DNA of 37,766 bases from an uncultured Clostridia bacterium (GTDB lineage: Bacteria; Bacillota; Clostridia; Christensenellales; Borkfalkiaceae), in assembly GCA_944354265.1 (NCBI GenBank), contig CALVPX010000014.1:1-37766 (forward strand), read 5' to 3'. Both the position numbers and the translations under genes were made by a program. Below the pieces are notes generated by a model. The model searched no databases, was not told where the DNA came from, and worked only from the letters and a program-made list of their open reading frames with translations. Below are positions 24,497 through 31,632 of the stretch, one piece after another. Positions within the stretch are counted from its first letter, which is position 1. Every line of letters starts with the position of its first letter.

Positions 24497-25159
24497 TCAA
24501 TAATCTCCCCTGTCGTCGCAGAAGGCGCCCCGTTCGCGGGTGGTGACCACGCGGTAATTGTTCCGCGGCTGTGTGGAAAAGAGGGTGTAAGGCGAGGCGG
24601 AAGTGACGATAGACCCCGTGATATCCGCAAAGTAAGCGCAGTTGCCCGCGCACATGGCTACGGGCATGCCGTACAGATAGGCATAGGCGCGTATAAGCAA
24701 TGGCGACATGGCGTTTACATTTTCTGCAAGGCACAGAACGAGGTTGCAGCCGCAGATCGAAAGACTCTTTAAATTTTCGGGGAAGTGCAAGTCGTTTTCT
24801 ATGCACAGCCCCACCTTGTAGCCGCCCAACCTGTACAGGCCGAGGTAGGCGCCGCTCTTGTACTCCTCTCCCCCGACGACGTGCAGCATGTCGGTTATTC
24901 CGAGCAGCCTACCCCCCTCCGCCACCGCCGCGGACTTGCGCCTTAACCCCCTGCTGTCAGTGCGGCAGCCGCACACGGCGGCGCAGCCCGAATGCTTTGT
25001 GAGGCGCGCGAACCTGCCCAACTTGTCGCTCGTGCCGGCGAGCTCGGCGCTGTAATCGACGTCGCCCACATAGCCGAAGCCGATGAGCGCGACGTCGCAT
25101 TGGGGCAGGGCGGCGGGCAGCTCGCCCGGGCGCAGACAGGGGATGACGCAAATCTTCAT
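24497..25159 (-). CDS. Nitrilase-superfamily-like protein lacking the catalytic Cys
   Basis: The 220-residue protein starting MKICVIPCLR resembles the carbon-nitrogen hydrolase fold. The block VGLCIENDLHFPE (116-128) aligns with the canonical nucleophile block VGVAICWDxxFPE, including Asp123 and FPE, but the nucleophile position is Glu121; a Cys lies two residues earlier (Cys119). It is shorter than typical members (about 260). It may be a pseudoenzyme, a binding protein or an enzyme with a shifted nucleophile. The start at 25159 has no Shine-Dalgarno; TATAAT at 25164-25169 would place transcription at the ATG, but no good -35 is visible. It is divergent from the M1 peptidase gene. Confidence 0.6.
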   Translation of the reverse strand: MKICVIPCLRPGELPAALPQCDVALIGFGYVGDVDYSAELAGTSDKLGRFARLTKHSGCAAVCGCRTDSRGLRRKSAAVAEGGRLLGITDMLHVVGGEEYKSGAYLGLYRLGGYKVGLCIENDLHFPENLKSLSICGCNLVLCLAENVNAMSPLLIRAYAYLYGMPVAMCAGNCAYFADITGSIVTSASPYTLFSTQPRNNYRVVTTRERGAFCDDRGDY

Positions 25160-25245
25160 ACATATTATATTATTGTTTGCGCGGAAAAATTGTTCTGCTT
25201 TCAACCGCCGTTCTATTTGGCGTTCATGCGGCATAGTTTAGAGAT

Positions 25246-26691
25246 ATGAAAAAGATATCTTACTTAGTTGCGGCGGCGTTGGTATGCGCGGCGGTCGCAC
25301 CCATATGCGCCTGCACCCCCGACGAGGGGCGCAATATTACCACCTACGACATAGCCGTGCAGTACGACGGGCAGAACACACTGACGGGTAGCGTTAAGTG
25401 CAGCGTGTACAACGACACGGAAAACGCGCTTGACTGCCTTAAGTTCAACCTTTGGGGCAACGCCTTCCGCGAGGGAGCATTCAATTCCCCCGTACCCTCC
25501 GCCATGCAGGCGCAGGCATATTACGGCGGCGCAAGCTACGGCGGAATGAGCATAACGGCCGTCGAGGGCGGGCAGTGGCAGGTATGCGGAGAGGACGAAA
25601 ACATACTCGAAGTTGCGCTTGAAGGCACACTATACCCCGACGAACGCGCCGAGGTGACCATAAATTATGAGCTGACCCTCGCCAACGTAAACGGCCGCAC
25701 GGGCGTTGCGGAGAGCGCCGTAAACCTTGGCAACTTTTACCCCATACTGTGCGCATACGGTCAGTCGGGTTGGCTTGAGTACACCTATTGCCCGACGGGC
25801 GACCCCTTTGTGTCCGCGGTGGCAAATTACACCGTCAGCCTGACCGTTCCCGAGGACTTCACCGCGGCGGCGAGCGGACAGCTTGATGGTAGCAGCTCAA
25901 GCGGCGGCACGACGACGTTCAACTATAGGCTGAACAGTGCAAGGGACTTTGCCATTGTGCTCTCGCGCGAGTTTGAAGTTATCAGCCGCGAAGAGAGCGG
26001 CACGAACATCTATTACTACTACACCGACGACGGGGAGGCGGAGAGCAAGCTGACCATAGCCGCGCAGAGTTTAAAATATTTTGAGGAGGCCTTCGGCGAA
26101 TACCCCTACCCCACCCTGTCCGTAGTGCAGACAGGATTTTATCAGGGCGGCATGGAGTACCCCGGGCTGACCATGATTTCGGACGACTGCGACGGGCAGA
26201 CCGCGCTCTACACCATAGTGCACGAAAACGCCCACCAATGGTGGTACGCCGCCGTGGGCAACGACAACTACGCCCACAGTTGGCAGGACGAGGGGTTGGC
26301 GGAGTACTCCGCCCTGATGTTTTTTGAAAACACCCCCGAATATGGCCTGACCAAGGCGGGTCTGCTTGGCAGCGCGACCAAGGCCTACAGAGCTTATTTT
26401 TCGGTATACAGTCAGCTGTTCGAGGGCGTGGACACGGGCATGGAGAGGACATTAAGTGGCTTTTCGGGCGACTATGAATACGCCAACATTGCCTACAACA
26501 AGGCGCTTTTGATGTTCGACGCCATAAGGGGCGCCTGCGGCGACGGACACTTTTTGGCGGCGCTCAAGAGCTATTACAGCGAGTACAAATTTGCGATTGC
26601 CCCGCCCGAGGGGCTGATGGCCTGCTTTTGCCGCTATGCCGACTGCGAGGGAATTTTTGACAGCTTCCTCAACGGGAAAGTTATTATTTAA
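25246..26691 (+). CDS. M1 family zinc aminopeptidase, probable lipoprotein
   Basis: The 481-residue protein begins with a signal peptide and a Cys-containing lipobox-like end (ICAC, Cys23), so it is probably surface anchored. The gluzincin site is complete: HENAH (326-330) and the third zinc ligand Glu349, exactly 18 residues after the second His, in EGLAEY. GGMEY (301-305) takes the place of the GAMEN exopeptidase motif. It has only the N-terminal beta domain and catalytic domain, lacking the C-terminal helical domain of full-length M1 enzymes. Role: release of N-terminal amino acids from peptides outside the cell (inferred). The Shine-Dalgarno is weak. Confidence 0.88.
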   Translation: MKKISYLVAAALVCAAVAPICACTPDEGRNITTYDIAVQYDGQNTLTGSVKCSVYNDTENALDCLKFNLWGNAFREGAFNSPVPSAMQAQAYYGGASYGGMSITAVEGGQWQVCGEDENILEVALEGTLYPDERAEVTINYELTLANVNGRTGVAESAVNLGNFYPILCAYGQSGWLEYTYCPTGDPFVSAVANYTVSLTVPEDFTAAASGQLDGSSSSGGTTTFNYRLNSARDFAIVLSREFEVISREESGTNIYYYYTDDGEAESKLTIAAQSLKYFEEAFGEYPYPTLSVVQTGFYQGGMEYPGLTMISDDCDGQTALYTIVHENAHQWWYAAVGNDNYAHSWQDEGLAEYSALMFFENTPEYGLTKAGLLGSATKAYRAYFSVYSQLFEGVDTGMERTLSGFSGDYEYANIAYNKALLMFDAIRGACGDGHFLAALKSYYSEYKFAIAPPEGLMACFCRYADCEGIFDSFLNGKVII

Positions 26692-26718
26692 TATTTAACG
26701 CAGATTGTTTCCCCCTTT

Positions 26719-26910
26719 GTCATTTCGACCGCAGTGAGCGAGAGCGAACGGAGTGGAGAAATCTCTGAGCTGCCCATTGTCCGCGCGGAAACCGCGCGAG
26801 ATACGTTCGACTACGCTCAGTATGACAATGGGCAGCGACGGACAAAAGGGACCCTAAACTTCGTTTGGGAGATTTCTCGACTACGGGCTTCGCCCTTCGC
26901 TCGAAATGAC
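26719..26910. repeat. TCATTTCGA repeat (R6) with nested R7 half
   Basis: The outer arms are GTCATTTCGACCGCAG...GGAGAAATCTC and GGGAGATTTCTCG...TCGAAATGAC. Inside lies an R7 half (GATACGTTCGACTACGCTCAGTATGACA, about 26802-26826) followed by the inverted prefix AGCGACGGACAAAAG. Confidence 0.75.
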
Positions 26911-26928
26911 GGGTAAGGATATGCGGCA

Positions 26929-26968
26929 GTGCGCGCCGCCACGCAGGTGGCGGCGCGCACAATTTTTT
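26929..26968 (+). terminator. Terminator of the M1 peptidase gene
   Basis: A perfect 14-bp stem (26929-26942 with 26947-26960) with a GCAG loop is followed by AATTTTTT. It lies 237 bp past the stop because the repeats intervene. Confidence 0.8.
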
Positions 26969-27002
26969 ACATTTGCGGGCGGCAAATTTGCGAAACTTTT
27001 TG

Positions 27003-27031
27003 TTGCCAAATTAAATATTATGAAGTATAAT
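27003..27031 (+). promoter_or_regulatory. Promoter of corA
   Basis: TTGCCA (27003-27008), 17 bp, TATAAT (27026-27031). The predicted start near 27038 gives a 195-nt leader. Confidence 0.75.
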
Positions 27032-27036
27032 AAGGT

Positions 27037-27214
27037 TAGTCGGGTGCTAATAACTTTAAAAACCCGGCTAGCGCAGGGCAAATATATGCAATTGACCCTG
27101 CGGCAAAGGTTATTTTATGGACGCTTACCCAAGTTTTTATTTTAGCGAATAATTGACTGCCGCCAACGTATACTGCACGGTGCGCGGGAGTTTTTTCGCG
27201 CACTATTTTATTTT
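27037..27214 (+). ncRNA. Structured leader of corA, candidate riboswitch
   Basis: Stem 1 is TAGTCGGGT/ACCCGGCTA (27037-27045 with 27062-27070). Stem 2 is CGCAGGG/CCCTGCG (27072-27078 with 27096-27102). The loop of stem 1 (AATAACTTT, 27049-27057) can pair with AAAGGTTATT (27105-27114) with one bulge, giving a pseudoknot. An intrinsic terminator (GTGCGCG/CGCGCAC, 27180-27203, then TATTTTATTTT) precedes the corA ribosome-binding site. This is the layout of a transcription-attenuating riboswitch. It does not match the M-box or any other class I can recall; a metal ligand is only a guess from the gene downstream. Confidence 0.55.
27180..27214 (+). terminator. Attenuator-type terminator before corA
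   Basis: A 7-bp GC stem with a GGAGTTTTTT loop and the tail TATTTTATTTT lies inside the leader, upstream of GGAG and the ATG at 27232. Confidence 0.65.
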
Positions 27215-27231
27215 ACGGAGAAAGATGCAGT

Positions 27232-28230
27232 ATGGTTAAATATTTTGTAACGGGCGAAGACATGCGCCTCACCCAAACCGAGGCATTCAGAGAGCTGTGT
27301 TGGGTGGATATGGTCAACCCCACCGACGACGAAGTGGACGACGTTGTGGAAGCGACGGGCGTTTCAGAGGACATGATTAAGGCCGCGCTCGACGAAGAGG
27401 AACCCGCCCGCACCGAGTTTGACGAGGGCAACAGCATGTTTGTTGTCGACTGCCCCATAATTGAGGAGAGCGACAGCGGCGACACCTACTCCACCCTGCC
27501 CCTCGCCATAATTTACAACAAAAAGTGCATAATTACCGTATGCTTAAAGGGCAACCCCGTCTTAAAGGACTTCATTACGGGGCGCATCAAAATTTTCTGC
27601 GACAAGCCCGTGGGATTCATTTTAAACTTTATGTACGGCAATGCAAAGCGCTTTTTGTACTGCCTTAAGCAGATAGACAGAAAGGCTCACCGCGTTCAGT
27701 CGGAGTTGGGCAGAACGCTCAAAAACGAAGAAATTTTGCAGCTTTTGGACCTTGAAAATTCACTTGTCTACTTTTCGACCTCACTCAATTCCAACTACAA
27801 GGTGCACGAAAAGCTCTCCAAGGTGGAGGCAGTGGCGACGAGGGAAGATTATCAGGATCTGTACGACGACATGGTGATTGAGAGCAGTCAGGCCATTGAA
27901 ATGTGCAAGATATACAAGGATATTTTGTCAGTTTCGATGGACGCGTACGGCTCGGTAATCTCCAACAACGCCAACGACACCATGAAGAAGCTGACGGTTA
28001 TAACCATTCTTTTGGCCATTCCCACGATGATTGCCGGATTTTGGGGAATGAACGTTGTGGTGCCGTGGCAGATACAGGACGGCGACACCTCCACCATATG
28101 GTTTTGGGTGATAATAGGCGCAACCTTTGTGCTGACTGCGGCAGTGGCCTTTCTCTTAGTAAAATCAATGAAGTTCAGACCTGCGGCAAAGCGCAGACAG
28201 AAAAAACAGAGAAGAACGAGGGATAATTAA
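27232..28230 (+). CDS. corA: CorA family divalent cation transporter
   Basis: CorA forms a pentameric membrane channel for Mg2+ (sometimes Co2+, Ni2+ or Zn2+). The 332-residue product has the cytosolic funnel (about 1-250) with the long helix, then TM1 (about 254-271) ending in the selectivity signature GMN at 272-274, a short loop and TM2 (about 290-312). The basic C-terminal tail RQKKQRR is typical. It abuts the next gene. Its leader carries a candidate riboswitch with a terminator. Confidence 0.93.
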   Translation: MVKYFVTGEDMRLTQTEAFRELCWVDMVNPTDDEVDDVVEATGVSEDMIKAALDEEEPARTEFDEGNSMFVVDCPIIEESDSGDTYSTLPLAIIYNKKCIITVCLKGNPVLKDFITGRIKIFCDKPVGFILNFMYGNAKRFLYCLKQIDRKAHRVQSELGRTLKNEEILQLLDLENSLVYFSTSLNSNYKVHEKLSKVEAVATREDYQDLYDDMVIESSQAIEMCKIYKDILSVSMDAYGSVISNNANDTMKKLTVITILLAIPTMIAGFWGMNVVVPWQIQDGDTSTIWFWVIIGATFVLTAAVAFLLVKSMKFRPAAKRRQKKQRRTRDN

Positions 28231-28428
28231 ATGCCCATATTGCAATACAAATGCCCCAAGTGTGGCAAGGAATTTGAAGAGCTTGTAAAAAAATACGACG
28301 ACGAGGTACTGTGCCCCGAGTGCAAAATCAGGGCCGAAAGGAGCTATTCGGGCTCGGTATGGTCGGCGACGGGCAAACCCGCCAAAAAGTGCAGCGGTCA
28401 CTGCTCCACCTGCGGCGGCTGCCATTAA
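28231..28428 (+). CDS. FmdB-type zinc ribbon protein
   Basis: The 65-residue protein begins MPILQYKCPKCGKEFE, the N-terminal pattern of the FmdB family of putative regulatory zinc ribbons, with CxxC pairs at 8/11 and 28/31. The C-terminus CSGHCSTCGGCH is an extra Cys/His-rich tail that may bind another metal. It starts directly after the corA stop, so the two are cotranscribed; the role is unknown. Confidence 0.85.
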   Translation: MPILQYKCPKCGKEFEELVKKYDDEVLCPECKIRAERSYSGSVWSATGKPAKKCSGHCSTCGGCH

Positions 28429-28447
28429 AACTTAACATAAAACGCAT

Positions 28448-28485
28448 GCGGCGGACTGCAAAAATTTGCAGTCCGCCGCTTTTTT
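28448..28485 (+). terminator. Terminator of corA-fmdB
   Basis: A perfect 15-bp stem (28448-28462 with 28465-28479) followed by six T. Confidence 0.85.
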
Positions 28486-28550
28486 GCCGCCAAAACTGAA
28501 TAAACGGCGAGCCCGCAGGCAATAAACTGTGCGTACATAAGGAGATTGTC

Positions 28551-28970
28551 ATGCGCGCTTTGAAACTTGGAGCATTAATGATAATTGCCGCGGCGGTGTG
28601 TGCGGCGGCGGTGTCGCTGCCAAAGCACACCGCATTTGAGTGCGGCGAAAGTTACACATTCTATTTGGGGAGCTCCTCCTCCAACTGCCGCGTCATGACC
28701 GTAGACGACAATGCCGGTCTTGTGCTGCTGACCTTAAAGGACGTCCGCGGCGAGGCGACCACCTATGCCGAACTCGACGTGGAGAGTTTTTTAAAAGACA
28801 ACGGCGGGCGCATTCTTTTTAAAGAACAACTCTCCGACAGCGTAAATTACTACTGCTCCGCCGATTTGCCGTACGAAATTGAGCTGTACGGGCGCACGGT
28901 CAACCTGCACATATGCATAAAAGATAGCAACGTGACGGTCGGCTCGCCCATTATTTTTGGGGGATACTAA
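28551..28970 (+). CDS. Small exported or membrane-anchored protein of unknown function
   Basis: I do not recognise the family. The 139-residue product has a hydrophobic N-terminal segment (about 5-22, LGALMIIAAAVCAAAV) acting as signal peptide or anchor, then a soluble beta-rich domain with four Cys in the mature part (FECGES, SNCRV, YYCSA, LHICI) that could form disulfides. It ends IIFGGY. AAGGAG lies 7 nt before the ATG. It resembles the small secreted proteins often found near sporulation genes in this group, but I have no firm evidence. Confidence 0.75.
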   Translation: MRALKLGALMIIAAAVCAAAVSLPKHTAFECGESYTFYLGSSSSNCRVMTVDDNAGLVLLTLKDVRGEATTYAELDVESFLKDNGGRILFKEQLSDSVNYYCSADLPYEIELYGRTVNLHICIKDSNVTVGSPIIFGGY

Positions 28971-28975
28971 GTTGT

Positions 28976-29155
28976 TAACGAAAGTGGTGCCCTGCCCGAG
29001 GGCATCCACTTTCCGTTAGTTTTGGAGGCGCTGCCTCCCTTGCCGCGATATTTTAAGTGCCCACGAGTATATAATCGCGGCAATTCCCACCGCTGAGGCG
29101 CAGGTATGCGCAAATTGGGGCCTTTGCCCCGAAAGCGCGGTTTTGGGGCAAAACG
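28976..29155. repeat. Multi-hairpin structured element, copy B (R1)
   Basis: It begins 5 bp after the preceding stop codon. Stems: TAACG...CGTTA with AAAGTGG/CCACTTT (28976-29018); GGAGGC-GCT-GCCTCC (29024-29038); TTGCCGCGAT/ATCGCGGCAA (29040-29049 with 29074-29083, 24-nt loop); GCGCA-GGTA-TGCGC (29098-29111); GGGGC-CTTT-GCCCC (29117-29130). It is the counterpart of 3235-3398. The rest of 28971-29329 is AT-rich and shows no gene. Confidence 0.65.
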
Positions 29156-29329
29156 TTAATTAATGCCTGCGGCGCACACGGCTCCGCCGTGCCATACACA
29201 ACCACCGCGCAAAATTAAAATTTTTAAAAGGCATGTATAAACGCTTAAAAGGCGGGCAATAAAAGGTTTGTAAGCAAATGTGCCGCATAAAATGCAGGGC
29301 AAAAGTGCTACATAAAAGGAGATAAAATT

Positions 29330-30007
29330 ATGAGCGAACAAAACAACCAAAAGAATAACAAAAAGAGATTATTGACCTACTATCTTATTTTAGGCGCGTG
29401 CATACTGCTGATTGCCGCAGTGACGGTGACGGTTATATTTGCCGTGAGGGGAAACGACAATTCCTTTGAGATTGATAACGGCGGCGGCGACGTTGTTGAC
29501 GGCGGCGATCAGAACGACGATGACGACAATGACGACGACGTTAACGACGACAACGACGATGATGACGAGCCTTCGGACGACGTTTCGAGCGCGTATGAAT
29601 TTATTGCGCCCGTGGCCGAGCTTGACATTATAAACGACTACACCTTCTACTACAACAAGACTTTGGACTGCTACCACTACCACACGGGGCTTGACATGGC
29701 TGCCGAAGCGGGCACTCAGGTTCTGGCGTGCGTGGACGGCACGGTGGAGAGCATAACCGTGGGCGACATTCTTGACGGCACAAAGATAGTGCTTTCGCAC
29801 GCGGACGGCGTTAAGACGAGCTATTACTTCATAGATGCCGCGGAGGGCCTTGAAGTGGGCGACACCGTCAAGCGCGGCGACGTGATAGGCACTGTAGCCG
29901 AGCCCGTCGGCAGCGAATACAAGGAGGGCGCACACCTGCACTTTGAGGTGACAAAGAACGGCGAGCTCGCCGACCCCAACGACTACCTCGATATTGCAGA
30001 AAAGTGA
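29330..30007 (+). CDS. Membrane-anchored LytM (M23) protein, SpoIIQ-like
   Basis: The 225-residue protein has a short basic N-terminus, one membrane segment (about 15-39), a very acidic Asp/Asn-rich linker (54-84) and a LytM domain. The metal ligands are intact: His118 and Asp122 (HTGLD) and His204 of HLH (202-204), so it may be an active endopeptidase rather than the degenerate form of B. subtilis SpoIIQ; clostridial SpoIIQ also keeps these residues. Size, topology and the presence of spoVM support a role in engulfment and the SpoIIIAH channel, but a vegetative cell-wall hydrolase is possible. AAGGAG lies just before the ATG. No spoIIIAH is in the window. Confidence 0.8.
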   Translation: MSEQNNQKNNKKRLLTYYLILGACILLIAAVTVTVIFAVRGNDNSFEIDNGGGDVVDGGDQNDDDDNDDDVNDDNDDDDEPSDDVSSAYEFIAPVAELDIINDYTFYYNKTLDCYHYHTGLDMAAEAGTQVLACVDGTVESITVGDILDGTKIVLSHADGVKTSYYFIDAAEGLEVGDTVKRGDVIGTVAEPVGSEYKEGAHLHFEVTKNGELADPNDYLDIAEK

Positions 30008-30059
30008 TGAACTATACGCCACTTTTGTCCGTCACTGCCATTGTCAACGACAGAGAGTC

Positions 30060-30168
30060 GTCATCTTGAGCGGAACGAGTGTAACGAGAGAAGTCGAAAG
30101 ATCTTGTTCGGTTAGTACCATGCAAGATACGTTCGACTACGGGCTATCGCCCTTCGCTCAGTATGACA
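30060..30168. repeat. GTCATCTTGAG palindromic repeat (R7)
   Basis: It runs GTCATCTTGAGCGG ... CGCTCAGTATGACA. Between the usual prefix (TTTTGTCCGTCACTGCCATT) and the repeat there is an extra small palindrome, CGAC-AGAGA-GTCG. It occupies most of 30008-30270. Confidence 0.75.
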
Positions 30169-30216
30169 CAATGAAGCCGTTTGAGCCTCAAAATAATAAA
30201 TGAAAACTTTACAGCC

Positions 30217-30245
30217 GGCGCGCCGCTTTTTTAAAGCGGCGCGCC
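30217..30245 (+). terminator. Strong hairpin downstream of the SpoIIQ-like gene
   Basis: A perfect 13-bp stem (30217-30229 with 30233-30245), but the tail ACTTCACTTTG is T-poor. It is probably a terminator displaced by the repeat. Confidence 0.5.
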
Positions 30246-30270
30246 ACTTCACTTTGTATATTCGAAAATA

Positions 30271-30299
30271 TTTACAAATTCTTAACAATATATTATACT
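30271..30299 (+). promoter_or_regulatory. Promoter of the 302-residue membrane protein
   Basis: TTTACA (30271-30276), 17 bp, TATACT (30294-30299). A second TATAAT at 30319-30324 lacks a good -35. Confidence 0.6.
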
Positions 30300-30347
30300 T
30301 TTATAAAAAAATGAGCGGTATAATATTGCCATAAAGAGAGGTATGCC

Positions 30348-31256
30348 GTGAAGAAAGATATCCGCCCGTTGGCTTTTTTGAAAGACCCGCCCGCATGGTT
30401 CATGCTGACCGTGTGGGGCGCCGCCATTATCTTTATAGCTCTTGCGACAGTGCTTACAATCCTTTCGCAGGAGCATTGGTACGTTTACGCAATATATGTA
30501 TGCGCGGCGGTTTTTCTTGCATATTCGGTATTTTTGATTGTGCGCGGAGTGCCTAAAATTAAAAGGGTCATTGTTGAGCGCGCGCAAAAGCACGCCTTTA
30601 CGCAAAACATAATTTCGAGCTACGGCTTCCGCACGACGGCCTTCTTTGTGGTATCATTGGCCATAAACGTGGCGTTTGCGCTGTTCAACGGCGCCATGGG
30701 CATAATAATGCACTCGATATGGTACGGCATAATGGCGTGCTACTACTTATTTTTGAGCGCATTGCGCGGCGGACTGCTTTTGGGCAACCTTAAGGCCAAA
30801 AAGCTTGCAGGCGGCGACGAGGACGCCATGGGCATGTTCAAGCTGAAGATTTACAGAATGTGCGGCATTTCGCTGTTTGTGCTTGAAGCCGCGCTTGCAG
30901 CGGCGGTCACACTGATGGTTCTGTCCGACCGCCCGACTGCATATTCCGAGATAATGGCCATAACCTGCGCGGCATACACCTTTTACAAGATAATTTTTGC
31001 CGTGATAAATGTGTGCAAAGTAAAAAAACTGCGCGACCCGCTGCTGCAGTCCTTCCGCAACATCAACCTTACGGACGCGGCGGTGTCACTCCTTTCGCTG
31101 CAGGTGACGCTTGTGGCAGTATTTTCAGACGGGCAGACGGCCGAAATGAACACATTGAACGCCATAACGGGCTTTGCCGTATGCGCCCTGACCATAGTTT
31201 TGGGCGTGACGATGATTGTAAGCGCCACCATGCGTTTAAAAAAGATGAGACAATAA
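30348..31256 (+). CDS. Polytopic membrane protein of unknown function
   Basis: I do not recognise the family. The 302-residue protein has about eight hydrophobic segments (near residues 15-38, 45-65, 97-117, 120-143, 172-195, 205-225, 243-262, 272-292) and charged cytosolic loops, including KIKRVIVERAQKHA. The start is GTG at 30348 with AGAGAGG 6 nt upstream. It has its own promoter and terminator, so it is a single-gene unit. Confidence 0.8.
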   Translation: MKKDIRPLAFLKDPPAWFMLTVWGAAIIFIALATVLTILSQEHWYVYAIYVCAAVFLAYSVFLIVRGVPKIKRVIVERAQKHAFTQNIISSYGFRTTAFFVVSLAINVAFALFNGAMGIIMHSIWYGIMACYYLFLSALRGGLLLGNLKAKKLAGGDEDAMGMFKLKIYRMCGISLFVLEAALAAAVTLMVLSDRPTAYSEIMAITCAAYTFYKIIFAVINVCKVKKLRDPLLQSFRNINLTDAAVSLLSLQVTLVAVFSDGQTAEMNTLNAITGFAVCALTIVLGVTMIVSATMRLKKMRQ

Positions 31257-31267
31257 AAAATTTATAG

Positions 31268-31297
31268 TAAAAGCCGCGCTGTTCAGCGCGGCTTTTT
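31268..31297 (+). terminator. Terminator of the membrane protein gene
   Basis: AAGCCGCGCTG/CAGCGCGGCTT (31271-31281 with 31284-31294) with flanking A and T runs, 12 bp after the stop. Confidence 0.8.
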
Positions 31298-31343
31298 GTG
31301 TTGGTGAAATTTATATGGCTTCCTTTTGCCCGTCGCTACCATT

Positions 31344-31452
31344 GTCATCTTGAGTGGAGCCGTAGGCGGAACCGAAAGATCCTGCAGGGCATGAAATCAA
31401 GCAAGATACATTCGACTACGCAGGGCTATGCCCTGCTTCGCTCAGTATGACA
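31344..31452. repeat. GTCATCTTGAG palindromic repeat (R7)
   Basis: A complete copy, GTCATCTTGAGTGG to GCTCAGTATGACA, with the prefix TTTTGCCCGTCGCTACC. Confidence 0.8.
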
Positions 31453-31623
31453 AACCCTATCGGCGCGCTGAAGCTCGCCATCTTCTCACGCAACGCAATG
31501 TAAACGTTGCGTTCGGACACCGCTCGCACAATTTAATGTGCTCGCTCATTTCGCAAGGCAAAACAACACACCGTGTTGTTTTGAGAATACCTTGCTCAAC
31601 CCTTACTAAGGGGAAGCTTATCG
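31453..31623. repeat. R4-type element interrupted by a structured element
   Basis: The outer parts AACCCTATCGGCGCG and CTAAGGGGAAGCTT match, inverted, the ends of the element at 4132. Between them lies the R5 element (31483-31597) in place of the expected hairpin arm. This is a nested insertion. Confidence 0.55.
31483..31597. repeat. Three-hairpin structured element, copy 2 (R5)
   Basis: It is 115 nt. Stem 1 is ACGCAACG/CGTTGCGT (31488-31495 with 31505-31512), stem 2 is GCACA/TGTGC (31526-31541), stem 3 is AACAACAC/GTGTTGTT (about 31562-31580), ending GAGAATACCTTGCTC. All three stems differ from 19695-19810 with pairing kept, whereas TCGG-CACCGC and CTCGCTCA between the stems are conserved. 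Confidence 0.7.
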
Positions 31624-31632
31624 AGTTGACAT

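Noticed and set aside
27072-27114. Possible c-di-GMP-I (GEMM) riboswitch before corA
   Set aside because: A CAGGGCAAA segment is present, but the GNRA tetraloop hairpin and its receptor are missing, and the segment pairs into a simple stem instead.
27037-27120. tRNA or tmRNA gene
   Set aside because: No acceptor stem, T-loop consensus (GGTTCGAATCC type) or CCA-proximal pairing was found. I saw no tRNA or rRNA gene anywhere in the window.
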